From positions 1 to 64,000 of the forward strand of contig NZ_FOQV01000010.1 in assembly GCF_900113835.1 (NCBI RefSeq): DNA of 64,000 nucleotides, written 5' to 3'. Position numbers and translations under genes: made by a program. A model generated the notes under the pieces. That model worked only from the letters and a program-made list of their open reading frames with translations, was not told the origin of the DNA and searched no databases. Shown here in pieces: positions 52,079 through 61,009 of this stretch. The first letter of the stretch is position 1; each line of letters starts with the position of its first letter. Source of the DNA: Allobosea sp. OK403 (GTDB lineage Bacteria; Pseudomonadota; Alphaproteobacteria; Rhizobiales; Beijerinckiaceae).

Positions 52079-53920
52079 TCAGTCCACGACCCGGACTGCG
52101 CCTTTGGCTGCGCTCGTCGTCATCGCGGCATAGGCCTTGAGCGCGGTGGTGATCTTGCGCTTGCGCGGCGCGGCGGGCTTCCAGGCGTCCTTGCCCTTGG
52201 CCTCCATCGCGGCACGCCGGCGCGCCAGCTCCTCCTCCGAAACCTGCAGGCTGATGCCGCGGTTGGGGATATCGATGGCGATGATATCGCCATTCTCGAC
52301 CAGACCGATCGTGCCGCCCTCCGCCGCCTCAGGCGAGACATGGCCGATCGATAGGCCCGACGAGCCGCCCGAGAAGCGCCCGTCAGTGACCAGCGCGCAG
52401 GCCTTGCCGAGCCCCTTCGACTTCAGATAGCTCGTCGGATAGAGCATTTCCTGCATGCCCGGCCCGCCGCGCGGTCCCTCATAGCGAATGACGACAACGT
52501 CGCCCTCTTTGACCTTGCGGTTGAGGATGCCCTCGACGGCGGCGTCCTGGCTCTCGAAGATCACCGCCGGCCCGGAGAAGCTCAGGATCGAGGCGTCGAC
52601 GCCGGCCGTCTTCACGATGCAACCGTCGAGCGCGATGTTCCCGGAGAGAACGGCGAGCCCGCCATCCCTGGAATGGGCATGATCCTTGTCGCGGATCACG
52701 CCGCCGGCGCGGTCGAGATCGAGCTCCTCGAAGCGGCGCTCCTGGCTGAAGGCGACCTGCGTCGGCACACCGCCAGGCGCTGCGCTGTAGAAGCTCTTCA
52801 CCGCCTCGCTTTGCGTCCGCGTGATGTCCCAGCGCGACAGGGCCTCAGCCATCGTCGCCGCATGGACGGTCGGCAGCGAGGTGTCGATCAGCCCGGCGCG
52901 CTCGAGCTCGCCGAGGATCGCCATGATGCCGCCGGCGCGGTGGACATCCTCCATATGGACGTTGGCGACCGAGGGCGCGACCTTGCACAGCACCGGCACG
53001 CGCCGCGACAAGCGGTCGATATCGGCCATGGTGAAAGCGATCTCGGCCTCATGGGCGGCGGCGAGCAGATGCAGCACCGTATTGGTCGAGCCGCCCATGG
53101 CGATGTCGAGCGTCATCGCATTCTCGAAGGCCTTGAAGCTCGCGACATTGCGCGGCAGCACGCTCGCGTCGTCCTGCTCGTACCAGCGCCGGGCGATGTC
53201 GACGATCAGGTGCCCCGCCTCGACGAAGAGACGCTTGCGGTCGGCATGCGTCGCCAGCACCGAGCCGTTGCCCGGCAGGGCCAAACCCAGCGCCTCGGTG
53301 AGGCAGTTCATCGAATTGGCGGTGAACATGCCCGAGCAGGAGCCGCAGGTCGGGCAGGCGGAGCGCTCGATCACATCGACTTCGCTGTCGGAATATTTGC
53401 TGTCGGCGGCGGCGACCATCGCATCGACGAGGTCGACCTTCTTGAGCACGCCCTCGGCGATGTATTTGCCCGCTTCCATCGGCCCGCCGGAGACGAAGAC
53501 GGTGGGGATGTTGAGCCGCATCGCCGCCATCAGCATGCCGGGCGTGATCTTGTCGCAGTTCGAGATGCAGACCATGGCGTCGGCGCAATGGGCGTTGACC
53601 ATGTACTCGACGCTGTCGGCAATGATCTCGCGCGAAGGCAGGCTGTAGAGCATGCCGTCATGGCCCATGGCGATGCCGTCATCGACCGCGATGGTGTTGA
53701 ACTCCTTGGCGACGCCGCCAGCCTGCTCGATCTCGCGGGCGACGAGCTGGCCGAGATCCTTGAGATGGACATGGCCCGGCACGAACTGGGTGAAGGAGTT
53801 GACCACGGCGATGATCGGCTTGCCGAAATCGCTGTCCTTCATGCCAGTGGCGCGCCACAGGCCGCGCGCGCCGGCCATGTTGCGGCCCTTGGTGGTGGTG
53901 TCTGATCTCAGCTTCGGCAT
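52079..53920 (-). CDS. ilvD: Dihydroxy-acid dehydratase
   Basis: The 613-residue protein starts [20 protein letters not shown], the length of the E. coli-type enzyme. Fe-S ligand regions CDKITPGM and [18 protein letters not shown] are intact, as is [20 protein letters not shown]. It dehydrates dihydroxyisovalerate and dihydroxymethylvalerate in valine/isoleucine synthesis. It stands alone with no other ilv genes in the window. Confidence 0.96.
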   Translation of the reverse strand: MPKLRSDTTTKGRNMAGARGLWRATGMKDSDFGKPIIAVVNSFTQFVPGHVHLKDLGQLVAREIEQAGGVAKEFNTIAVDDGIAMGHDGMLYSLPSREIIADSVEYMVNAHCADAMVCISNCDKITPGMLMAAMRLNIPTVFVSGGPMEAGKYIAEGVLKKVDLVDAMVAAADSKYSDSEVDVIERSACPTCGSCSGMFTANSMNCLTEALGLALPGNGSVLATHADRKRLFVEAGHLIVDIARRWYEQDDASVLPRNVASFKAFENAMTLDIAMGGSTNTVLHLLAAAHEAEIAFTMADIDRLSRRVPVLCKVAPSVANVHMEDVHRAGGIMAILGELERAGLIDTSLPTVHAATMAEALSRWDITRTQSEAVKSFYSAAPGGVPTQVAFSQERRFEELDLDRAGGVIRDKDHAHSRDGGLAVLSGNIALDGCIVKTAGVDASILSFSGPAVIFESQDAAVEGILNRKVKEGDVVVIRYEGPRGGPGMQEMLYPTSYLKSKGLGKACALVTDGRFSGGSSGLSIGHVSPEAAEGGTIGLVENGDIIAIDIPNRGISLQVSEEELARRRAAMEAKGKDAWKPAAPRKRKITTALKAYAAMTTSAAKGAVRVVD

Positions 53921-53981
53921 GATTCACCCTCTCCGCCCGGGAGACTGGACGTCAAAACATCGCCGGCTCTCATCAACGCGT

Positions 53982-54034
53982 GAGAGCAGGATCGGCGCGA
54001 AAAACCGGTCCCCACTTTTTCGCATCCTGCTCTA
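53982..54034. repeat. Dispersed repeat, GAGCAGGAT family (copy 3)
   Basis: GAGAGCAGGATCGGCGCGAA opens and TTTTTCGCATCCTGCTCTAA closes an imperfect inverted repeat in the gap between ilvD and the LysR gene. Confidence 0.85.
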
Positions 54035-54171
54035 ATCGCTATGCCGCCGCCGGCAAAATTGAATTCTTCGATTTCCAGGATCGACGCGGCCGATCGCAGC
54101 GAGAGCATCGGCCCAAAAAGTGCGAACCCGTTTTCGGAACAAGCCCCAGCACTTGGCCCGGGAACACCTGG

Positions 54172-54341
54172 CTCGGAAACACGCCGTCATCCCGGGCGAA
54201 GCCCTCGGGTCCGATCTTCGATCGGCTCAAGGATAAACTCCGCGCAGACCCGGGATCCATTCCTGAGCCCCGCCGATCAATGCTCCGGAATGGATCCCGG
54301 ATCGGCGCCGCTAACGCGGCTTGTCCGGGATGACACGCCCT
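54172..54341. repeat. Dispersed repeat with CGTCATCCCGGG / GTCCGGGATGACACG arms
   Basis: ACACGCCGTCATCCCGGGCG at one end and CTTGTCCGGGATGACACG at the other form outer arms; GATCCATTCCTGAG and CCGGAATGGATCCCGGATC lie inside. Blocks are shared with 331, 1498 and 27178. No gene is seen in 53921-54447. Confidence 0.78.
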
Positions 54342-54447
54342 GTATGTCCATCTGATTGCAGCCTGCTAGCTGGAGACGGCGCGCCGGAGTCGGCATAACG
54401 GGGCATGGCCGGCGATTTCGACGGCAGGCGCGTCCGGAAAACACCGC

Positions 54448-55329
54448 ATGATCCGCAATATCGACATCGACCTGATGCGCTGCCTGGTGACTATCGCCGA
54501 GAAGGGCAGTTTTACGCGCGCCGCGGCAGCGCTGTTCCGCAGCCAGTCGACGATCAGCTCGCAGGTGCGCCGGCTGGAGGAGCTGGTCGGCCACACCTTG
54601 CTGCAGCGCTCGCCCCATGAGGTGGCGCTGACGCGCGCCGGCGAGGATTTCCTGGGTTATGCGCGCCGCATCGTGGCCTTGCATGACGAGGCGCTCGACG
54701 TCGCCGATGCGCAGAGCGTGAGCGGGCCGGTGCGATTGGCGGTGATGGACGACTACGCCACGATCGTGCTGCCGGAGACGCTCGCCCGCTTCGTGCGCTC
54801 CCATCCCGATGTCGAGCTCGAGGTCACGACCGGCTTCACCCGCGATCTGCTGACCAGGCTCGGCGAAGAGTTCGACCTCGTGCTCACCACCCAGAAGCAG
54901 GGCGACGGGCGCGGCGAGGTGCTGCGCAGCGAACGGACGCTCTGGGCCTGCTCCGACCGGCATGGCCTGTCATTGGAACAGCCCCTCAAGCTTGCGCTGC
55001 TCAGCGCCCCCAACATGTACCGGGAATGGGGGCTTGCTGCCCTGAACACGGCGGGGCTGAGCTGGCGCATCCTGTTCAGCAGTTCCAGCATCGGCGCAGT
55101 CGAGGCCATGGCGGCTTCGGGCGCCGCCGTGACCATCGTCAAGGCCGGCACGGCGCGGCCGGGCTTGCGCTTGCTCGACGCCAGCGACGGCTTGCCGGCC
55201 CTGCCGGCCTCCGAGATCGCGCTGCATATGGCGCCGGGGCGCGCCAGCCCCGCCATGCGGGCGCTCCGCGACTTCCTACGGCAGGCGCTGACGCAAGGCG
55301 GCCACGAGAGCAGCCAGGGCGAAGCCTGA
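54448..55329 (+). CDS. LysR-family regulator
   Basis: The 293-residue protein starts MIRNIDIDLMRCLVTIAEKG. The N-terminal helix-turn-helix is GSFTRAAAALFRSQSTISSQVRRLE (about 20-44; key block RAAAALFRSQSTISSQ), then QRSPHEVALTRAGEDFLGYA. The remainder is the periplasmic-binding-like inducer domain. It is convergent with cobT, with a seven-base gap, and has no obvious divergent target, so its regulon cannot be read from context. Confidence 0.92.
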   Translation: MIRNIDIDLMRCLVTIAEKGSFTRAAAALFRSQSTISSQVRRLEELVGHTLLQRSPHEVALTRAGEDFLGYARRIVALHDEALDVADAQSVSGPVRLAVMDDYATIVLPETLARFVRSHPDVELEVTTGFTRDLLTRLGEEFDLVLTTQKQGDGRGEVLRSERTLWACSDRHGLSLEQPLKLALLSAPNMYREWGLAALNTAGLSWRILFSSSSIGAVEAMAASGAAVTIVKAGTARPGLRLLDASDGLPALPASEIALHMAPGRASPAMRALRDFLRQALTQGGHESSQGEA

Positions 55330-55336
55330 CGACGCC

Positions 55337-56416
55337 TCAGGCCTCCGCCGTCCCCTTCCCCGCCACACCGGCCTGAGCGAAGGTCGCCATGCCGGAATGG
55401 ATCGCGGCGGCGGCCTTGACCAGCGAGGCGGCAAGCGCCGCGCCCGTGCCCTCGCCCAAACGCATGTCGAGCGCCAGCAGCGGCTGCTTGCCGAGCCGGG
55501 CCAGGACCTGCGCATGCGCGCCCTCGGCCGAGAGATGACCGGCGAGGCAATGGTCGATCGATGACGGCTCCAGCGCGTGCAGGATCGCGGCGGCGGCAGT
55601 GACGACATAGCCGTCGAGAATGACCGGGATGCGCTGCGAGCGCGCGGCGATGATGGCGCCGCAGATCGCCGCGATCTCGCGCCCGCCGAAGCGGCGCAGG
55701 ACCTCGAGCGGGTCACCGAGATGGGCCGCGTGCAGGGCAAGCCCCGCCTCGACGGCGGCGACCTTGCGCTTCAGACCCGCATCATCGACGCCGGTGCCGC
55801 GGCCGCACCACATCGCCGCATCACCGCCATAGAGCGCGGCATAGATAGCGGCGGCCGAGGTGGTGTTGCCGATGCCCATCTCGCCGAGGCATAGCAGATC
55901 AGCCCCGCCCGCGAGCGCCTCCATGCCGAAGGCCATGGTGGCGACGCAGGCGCGCTCGTCGAGCGCGTCCCCTTGCGTGAAATCGCCGGTCGGCAGGTCG
56001 AGCGCGAGGTCAAAGACCTTGAAGCCGATATCGAAAGCCGCGCAGATCTGGTTGATCGCCGCGCCGCCGGCGGCGAAATTCTCCAGCATCTGGCGCGTCA
56101 CCGCCTGCGGAAAGGCGGAGACGCCCTGGGCCACGACGCCGTGATTCCCGGCGAAGACGCAGACCAGCGGCCGGTCGACGCGCGGGATCGGCTTGGCCTG
56201 CCAGGCGGCGAGCCATTCGGCGATCTCCTCCATGCGGCCGAGGCTGCCGGCGGGCTTGGTCAATTCCTTGTCGCGGGCGCGCACCGCATTGGCCGCGGCC
56301 ATGTCGGGGCCAGGCATGGCGGCAATGAGCTGGCGGATATCGTCGAAGGGCAAGCCGGAAGCGGGCATGGGCGTCTCGTCGGGCGATGCGGAGATGGGCA
56401 CCGGGCGCTTCGCCAT
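55337..56416 (-). CDS. cobT: Nicotinate-nucleotide-dimethylbenzimidazole phosphoribosyltransferase
   Basis: From ATG 56416 the protein has 359 residues; ATG 56368 (MPASGLPFDD) is an alternative closer to the family's usual length. KPAGSLGRMEEIAEWLAAWQ, FAGNHGVVAQGVSAFPQAVT, CLGEMGIGNTTSAAA and the catalytic segment RLGEGTGAALAA are CobT hallmarks. It makes alpha-ribazole phosphate for the lower ligand of cobalamin. It is divergent from cobS, 81 bases apart. No cobalamin riboswitch was recognised between them. Confidence 0.95.
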   Translation of the reverse strand: MAKRPVPISASPDETPMPASGLPFDDIRQLIAAMPGPDMAAANAVRARDKELTKPAGSLGRMEEIAEWLAAWQAKPIPRVDRPLVCVFAGNHGVVAQGVSAFPQAVTRQMLENFAAGGAAINQICAAFDIGFKVFDLALDLPTGDFTQGDALDERACVATMAFGMEALAGGADLLCLGEMGIGNTTSAAAIYAALYGGDAAMWCGRGTGVDDAGLKRKVAAVEAGLALHAAHLGDPLEVLRRFGGREIAAICGAIIAARSQRIPVILDGYVVTAAAAILHALEPSSIDHCLAGHLSAEGAHAQVLARLGKQPLLALDMRLGEGTGAALAASLVKAAAAIHSGMATFAQAGVAGKGTAEA

Positions 56417-56482
56417 GGCGGCCGGCTCGCCGCTGCTGCTATAGGCTCGGGCGCATGAAGACAATCGAGGACAACGAGACGG

Positions 56483-56510
56483 CATGAGCGAAACACCATG
56501 AGCGAGACGC
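56483..56510. repeat. Tandem 14-bp duplication of the cobS start
   Basis: CATGAGCGAAACAC (56483-56496) is followed by CATGAGCGAGACGC (56497-56510). The upstream ATG opens a five-codon mini-ORF (ATG AGC GAA ACA CCA TGA, 56484-56501) whose stop overlaps the cobS start as ATGA. Confidence 0.95.
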
Positions 56511-57388
56511 AGGCCGAGAGCGCAAACGCCCCGCGAAACGAGCCGTCATTTCAAGACGAGCCGTCATCTCAGGACAAGCCGACTTGGCCGGGCTGGCTGG
56601 CGGCAACCGCGATCTGCGTGCGCTTCTATTCGCGGCTGCCGTTTCCGCGCCTGGCGAGCGAGGGCGAGGTCCACGCCATGCCAGATTTCCGGCTGGTGCC
56701 GCGCGCCTTGCCGCTCGCCGCCCTCCTCATCGCGCTGCCGGCAGCGCTGATCCTGCTGGGCGCGGGCCTTGCCGGCATCAACCCGACGCTTTCAGCCGTG
56801 CTCGCCGTCACCGCCCTCGTGCTCACCACCGGGGCCTTCCATGAGGACGGTCTCGCCGACACCGCCGACGGGCTGTTCGGCGGACATAGCCCGGAACGGC
56901 GCCTGGAGATCATGAAGGACAGCCGCGTCGGAACTTTTGGGGCGATGGCGCTGGGATTGTCGCTGCTGCTGCGCGTCACGACGCTGGCCGCGATCCTGGC
57001 GGCGGCGGGCCCTTGGGCTGCGGCCGGCGCCGTCCTCATCGCCGCGCCCTGGTCGCGGGCGGAGGGCATCTATCTGCTCGCGACCGAGAAACCGGCGCGC
57101 ATGGAGGGCGCATCGGTGGCGGTCGGCCGGCCGACGGGACGCACGGCCCTGATCGCATTTTGCCTGTCGGCTGCCTTTGCGATCGTTCTTGACACCTCAT
57201 TCGCCCTGCCGCCCTTCGGCCTGGTGCTCGGCTGGTTCCTCAGCGTCGGCACCGTGGCGGTCTTCAAGCGGCTCTGCCGCCGCCTGATCGGCGGGCAGAC
57301 CGGCGATATCGTCGGCGCGATGCAGCAGCTCTCCGAGATCGCGATCTATCTCGGCTTCGCGCTCATGCTGGGAGCGACCAAGCCGTGA
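56498..57388 (+). CDS. cobS: Adenosylcobinamide-GDP ribazoletransferase
   Basis: The 296-residue membrane protein starts MSETQAESANAPRNEPSFQD. The metal/phosphate-binding segment HEDGLADTADGLFGG and RRLEIMKDSRVGTFG are intact, and about six helices are seen. It joins adenosylcobinamide-GDP with alpha-ribazole in the last step of cobalamin assembly. Residues 14-27 come from an in-frame 18-bp duplication (56538-56580). The start is in a second duplication. It is coupled by GTGA to the DUF1289 gene. Confidence 0.95.
   Translation: MSETQAESANAPRNEPSFQDEPSSQDKPTWPGWLAATAICVRFYSRLPFPRLASEGEVHAMPDFRLVPRALPLAALLIALPAALILLGAGLAGINPTLSAVLAVTALVLTTGAFHEDGLADTADGLFGGHSPERRLEIMKDSRVGTFGAMALGLSLLLRVTTLAAILAAAGPWAAAGAVLIAAPWSRAEGIYLLATEKPARMEGASVAVGRPTGRTALIAFCLSAAFAIVLDTSFALPPFGLVLGWFLSVGTVAVFKRLCRRLIGGQTGDIVGAMQQLSEIAIYLGFALMLGATKP
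56538..56580. repeat. In-frame 18-bp tandem duplication in the cobS N-terminus
   Basis: ACGAGCCGTCATTTCAAG (56538-56555) and ACGAGCCGTCATCTCAGG (56556-56573) are followed by a partial ACAAGCC. It encodes the repeat NEPSFQD / DEPSSQD / DKP. Confidence 0.93.
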
Positions 57389-57582
57389 CGGCGGCATCGA
57401 GTCCAAGCCTATCGAGTCCCTGCGTCAAGGTCTGTGTGATCGACCCCGCCAGCAAGCTTTGCCAGGGCTGCTGCCGGACGCTCCGAGAAATCGCGCAATG
57501 GACCGGGATGAGCGAGGCGCAGCGGCTGGCGGTTATGGCGCTGCTGCCCGAACGCATGCGGGCGCAAGTCGATCGAAACTGA
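57385..57582 (+). CDS. DUF1289 small Cys protein
   Basis: The 65-residue protein begins at GTG 57385, overlapping the cobS stop (GTGA). SPCVKVCVIDPASKLCQGCC has the four cysteines (CxxxC...CxxC) of DUF1289, followed by LREIAQWTGMSEAQRLAVM. The fold is a small likely metal-binding domain; function is unknown. Its N-terminus (SSPSLSSPC) comes from a 15-bp in-frame duplication at 57396-57425. Confidence 0.9.
   Translation: MTAASSPSLSSPCVKVCVIDPASKLCQGCCRTLREIAQWTGMSEAQRLAVMALLPERMRAQVDRN
57396..57425. repeat. In-frame 15-bp tandem duplication in the DUF1289 gene
   Basis: ATCGAGTCCAAGCCT (57396-57410) is followed by ATCGAGTCCCTGCGT (57411-57425). Confidence 0.9.
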
Positions 57583-57595
57583 GCAGCCGCCGCCC

Positions 57596-57694
57596 GTCAT
57601 TGCGAGCGGAGCGAAGCAATCCAGGGGGGACTGGGCGAGGTGTCCTACCCAGTCCCGCTGGATTGCTTCGTCGCTTCGCTCCTCGCAATGACGG
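57596..57694. repeat. Dispersed repeat, GTCATTGCGAG family (copy 3)
   Basis: GTCATTGCGAGCGGAGCGAA opens and CTCGCAATGACGG closes it; inner arms are GAAGCAATCCAGGGGG and CTGGATTGCTTCG. It sits between convergent genes. Confidence 0.9.
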
Positions 57695-57713
57695 GTGCGG
57701 GCGCCGAGGGGGC

Positions 57714-58205
57714 CTATTCCGACCCTGTCGCCGTCGCGACGAGCGCTTCGCCCGCCAGCCGGTAGAAGATCTTCTCCCGCTGCGCGACCGCGCCCAGGCT
57801 CTCATAGAAGCGCAGCAATTCGGGATTGGCGGCGTCCGCCGTCCAGTCGAGACGCTTATGGCCGCGCACTAGGGCGAGGTCGGCAAGGGCGCGCATCAGG
57901 GCGCGGCCGATGCCGGCTCCGCGCGCCTCACGCGCCACGTAAAGCTCCTTCAGGAAGAAGCCCGAGGTCAGGCCGGGGCCGGGATAGATCGCCGCCGCCG
58001 CCGCGAAGCCGAGCAGCGCCGCCCCATCCCCAGCGATAAGAAGCTCGACGCCGGCCGGCGGCGCCGCGATTCCGGCCAGGATCTGCGCCGGCTCCGGGCA
58101 TGGCACGCGGTAATGCCCCTGCATCTCGACCATCAGCGCCACCAGCGCCGGATGGTCAGCTTCCGTGAGAGGACGAATGCGGATTTGCCGGGTCTGAGCA
58201 GCCAT
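57714..58205 (-). CDS. GNAT-family N-acetyltransferase
   Basis: The 163-residue protein starts MAAQTRQIRIRPLTEADHPA. GFFLKELYVAREARGAGIGRALMRAL contains the acetyl-CoA motif RGAGIGRAL, and LDWTADAANPELLRFYESLGA is a typical C-terminal GNAT strand/helix. The substrate is unknown. Its ribosome site and ATG are duplicated in tandem, giving the mini-ORF ATG AAG GGA GGC AAG TGA (58222-58205) whose stop shares an A with the real start. It follows the TauE/SafE gene and is probably co-transcribed. Confidence 0.9.
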   Translation of the reverse strand: MAAQTRQIRIRPLTEADHPALVALMVEMQGHYRVPCPEPAQILAGIAAPPAGVELLIAGDGAALLGFAAAAAIYPGPGLTSGFFLKELYVAREARGAGIGRALMRALADLALVRGHKRLDWTADAANPELLRFYESLGAVAQREKIFYRLAGEALVATATGSE

Positions 58206-58236
58206 CACTTGCCTCCCTTCATCACTTGCCCCCTTC
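58204..58236. repeat. Tandem duplication of ribosome site plus start codon (GNAT gene)
   Basis: On the plus strand ATCACTTGCCTCCCTTC (58204-58220) is followed by ATCACTTGCCCCCTTC (58221-58236). Read on the minus strand, each unit carries AAGGG(A/G)GG then AAGTGATG, i.e. a Shine-Dalgarno site and ATG. Confidence 0.95.
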
Positions 58237-59068
58237 AGACAAGCAGCGACCAGAGGAAGCGTGAGGCGATGACCAGCAGGAACAGCCCGAAGGCCACCTC
58301 CAGCTTGCGCTTCGAGAGCCTGTGCGCCAGGCGCGCGCCGATCGGGGCCGTCCAGATCGAGGTCGGGATGAAGAGCAGGAAGCCGATGAAGGAGACATAG
58401 CCGAGCGAGAGCGGCGGCAGGAGGTTCATCTTCGGCCAGCCGGCATAGATGAAGCCGAGCGCGCCGGGGATCGAGATCAGCACGCCCAGCCCCGAGGAGG
58501 TTGCGACAGCCTGGTGGATCGGGCGGCCATAGAAGGTCATGAACAGGCTCGACAATTGGCCGCCGCCAATGCCCATCAGGGCCGAGAGCACGCCGATGAT
58601 GCCGCCATAGACCGTCATCAGCGGCCTGCCCGGCATCTCGGAGCCGAGCTGCCAGCGATCCGAGGCGAAGAGCAGGCGCATGGCGCTGGCGACCGCGACG
58701 ACGACGAAGACGATCTTGAACAGGTCGGGCGGCGCGAAGCGGGCGACATAGCTGCCGAGGATGACGCCGAGCACGACCGGCACGGCCCAGACCTTGAGAA
58801 TGTCGAGATCGACCAGCCCCTTGGCGCGATGGGCGTTGAAGGAGCGGATCGAGGTCGGGATGATGATGGCAAGCGAGGTGCCGACGCAAAGCGGCATGCG
58901 CACCTCTTCGGGCACGCCGATGACGCGGAAGACCTCGTAGAGCACCGGCACGATGACCGCGCCGCCGCCGACGCCGAAAAGGCCCGCGAGCACGCCGGTG
59001 AAGGCGCCTGCGACGACGAGCGAGACGGCGAGGAAGACGAGATCGCCGATCGGTATTCCAGCAAACAT
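58235..59068 (-). CDS. TauE/SafE-family membrane exporter
   Basis: The 277-residue protein starts MFAGIPIGDLVFLAVSLVVA, with about eight helices in two repeats; GVLAGLFGVGGGAVIVPVL and LMGIGGGQLSSLFM are the paired TauE/SafE motifs. The family exports sulfite or sulfoacetate-type anions. Upstream Met codons exist to 59230 but without membrane sequence. It is followed by the GNAT gene. The region 59069-59405 upstream shows no gene. Confidence 0.9.
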   Translation of the reverse strand: MFAGIPIGDLVFLAVSLVVAGAFTGVLAGLFGVGGGAVIVPVLYEVFRVIGVPEEVRMPLCVGTSLAIIIPTSIRSFNAHRAKGLVDLDILKVWAVPVVLGVILGSYVARFAPPDLFKIVFVVVAVASAMRLLFASDRWQLGSEMPGRPLMTVYGGIIGVLSALMGIGGGQLSSLFMTFYGRPIHQAVATSSGLGVLISIPGALGFIYAGWPKMNLLPPLSLGYVSFIGFLLFIPTSIWTAPIGARLAHRLSKRKLEVAFGLFLLVIASRFLWSLLV

Positions 59069-59405
59069 GGGATGAGCCCGGTGGTGGTCAGCCACATCCT
59101 GTGGGCGATTTCGCCGGTGACGGCAAGGCGCCTGCGGCAGAGCCGGCATGCCAAGACAGGACGGGCCAGACAGGTGCCGGGCAAGCAAGAGCCGGACCGT
59201 AGCGAGGCTCATCCCATGCGGTAGCGGCAAGGCAGCCCCGCTGCCATGAGGGCTCGACCGAGCGCAACAGCCCGGCCGATCCTGAGGCCGCGTCCCAGGC
59301 GACGCCGCTGCAACCCATCATCGGAAAGGAACAGAGACCACCCAGGGATGGCACGCAGCACCCGGATTAAATCGTTTCAATCAATAAAAATTGAGGGAGG
59401 TTAGG

Positions 59406-60632
59406 ATGACAGACCCCTATGAAGCGACATCTCCAGAAGGCGCGCTTTCGCGGCGTGCCCTGATCAGGACGGCCGGCGCCGGCGTGCTCGCCGCGGCAGC
59501 CGGCCCCGTTCTGGCGCAGACCGCCGCCAGCCCCGCCGCTCCGCCGACCACCATCACCAACCCGCCGCGCGATTTCAGCCCGCGCGGCGCGCCGACGACC
59601 TATTTCTGGGATCCCGACGTCATCGCGGTCGACCCGTCCTTCAATGGCCTGGCCCAGCCCAATGCCTCGATCAAACGGCTCTGGACCGGCGGGCTCTGGG
59701 TCGAGGGGCCGGCCTGGAGCGCACAAGGGCAATATCTGGTCTGGAGCGACATCCCGCGCAACCGCCAGATGCGCTGGATCGAGGATGACGGCCATGTCAG
59801 CGTCTTCCGCGCGCCCTCGGGCAACAGCAACGGCAACAGCTTCGATTTCCAGGGCCGGCAGCTCTCCTGCGAGCATCTCAACCGCCGCGTCGTGCGCTAT
59901 GAGCTCGACGGCTCGGCGACAGTGCTCGCCGACAGTTTCCAGGGCAAGAAGCTGAACTCGCCCAACGATATCGCGGCCCATCCCGACGGCAGCTACTGGT
60001 TCACCGATCCGCCCTATGGCGGCCAGCTCTATGAGGGCGCACCGGACGCGGCCGGCGGCCCGAGCAACGCCAGTGGCAAGATCAATCCGCGGCTCGGCCA
60101 GCTGCCCGGCATCGGGCTGGCGAAGCGCGAATTGCCGACCAACACCTACCGGCTCGATCCGAGCGGGCGCCTCGACATCGTCACCACCGAGCAGCAGGTG
60201 CCCGACCCGAACGGGCTCGCCTTCTCGCCCGACTACAAGAAACTCTACATCTGCTCGACTGGAAAAGGGCCGGGCGACACCGGGCCGGGCGGCAAGGGCG
60301 ACATCCATGTCTTCGATGTCGGCGCCGACAACAAGCTCTCGAACCAGAAGCTCTTCGCCGATTGCATGATCGACGGCATCAATTGCGGGCCGGACGGCTT
60401 GCGCTGCGATGTCGAGGGCAATCTCTGGGCCTCGTCCAATGCTGGGCGCAATGTCGGTTATAACGGCGTCACGGTGTTCAACCCGGCCGGCAAGGTGATC
60501 GGCCGGATCAGGCTGCCGGAGGTCTGCGGCAACATCTGCTTCGGCGGCCCCAAGCGAAACCGGCTGTTCATGGCCGCGAGCCAGTCGATCTACGCGGTGT
60601 ATCTCGCGACGCAGGGGGCTGGGCCGGGCTGA
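59406..60632 (+). CDS. SMP-30/gluconolactonase-family protein with Tat signal
   Basis: The 408-residue protein starts MTDPYEATSPEGALSRRALI after a GAGGGAGG site. SRRALIRTAGAG followed by an Ala-rich stretch is a Tat signal, cleaved near VLAQ. The beta-propeller has WVEGPAWSAQGQYLVWSDIP, KLNSPNDIAAHPDGSYWFTD, DPNGLAFSPDYKKLYI and GPDGLRCDVEGNLWAS, giving the Glu, Asn and Asp metal ligands of gluconolactonases. It probably hydrolyses a sugar lactone in the periplasm. Confidence 0.92.
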   Translation: MTDPYEATSPEGALSRRALIRTAGAGVLAAAAGPVLAQTAASPAAPPTTITNPPRDFSPRGAPTTYFWDPDVIAVDPSFNGLAQPNASIKRLWTGGLWVEGPAWSAQGQYLVWSDIPRNRQMRWIEDDGHVSVFRAPSGNSNGNSFDFQGRQLSCEHLNRRVVRYELDGSATVLADSFQGKKLNSPNDIAAHPDGSYWFTDPPYGGQLYEGAPDAAGGPSNASGKINPRLGQLPGIGLAKRELPTNTYRLDPSGRLDIVTTEQQVPDPNGLAFSPDYKKLYICSTGKGPGDTGPGGKGDIHVFDVGADNKLSNQKLFADCMIDGINCGPDGLRCDVEGNLWASSNAGRNVGYNGVTVFNPAGKVIGRIRLPEVCGNICFGGPKRNRLFMAASQSIYAVYLATQGAGPG

Positions 60633-60780
60633 GCCAGCCTGATGTCACTCATGGAGGAGCCCCGGGGCGTCTGCTCCGAGGCTCCTCCGTCATTCCGGCG
60701 GCACAGCGGATGGCCTTATACTGACGGCCTTCAGCGACGACCGATGGCGTTATTCTCGAGGCTGCGCGCCTCGTCGAGAG

Positions 60781-60992
60781 GCGCGGGGAACCCTTCTCCC
60801 GGATGGGAGAAGGGCAGGGATGAGGGCCTGCCGCTGATTGTTGGGGCACAACCGCGCCGCAGCGCCTTCTACTGAGAGGGCACACCCTCACCCCTGCCCC
60901 TCTCACTGAACCCGGGTATACCCGGGTTCAGCACTCAAAGTGTCGAAGTCGGGTATACCCGACTTCGATGCGGGAGAGGGGTTCCCCGCGCC
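60781..60992. repeat. CCTCTCC-family repeat with one double-palindrome cassette
   Basis: The frame GAACCCTTCTCCCGGATGGG ... GGTTCCCCGCGCC matches 23803 and 28880. The cassette has perfect 24-bp palindromes at 60907-60930 (half TGAACCCGGGTA) and 60944-60967 (half CGAAGTCGGGTA), with GCACTCAAAGTGT between. No gene is seen in 60633-61009. Confidence 0.9.
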
Positions 60993-61009
60993 CGCCGAAG
61001 ACCTCGGCC

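Noticed and set aside
56417-56497. Possible cobalamin riboswitch between cobT and cobS
   Set aside because: The 81-base divergent gap is too short and has no recognisable B12-box sequence.
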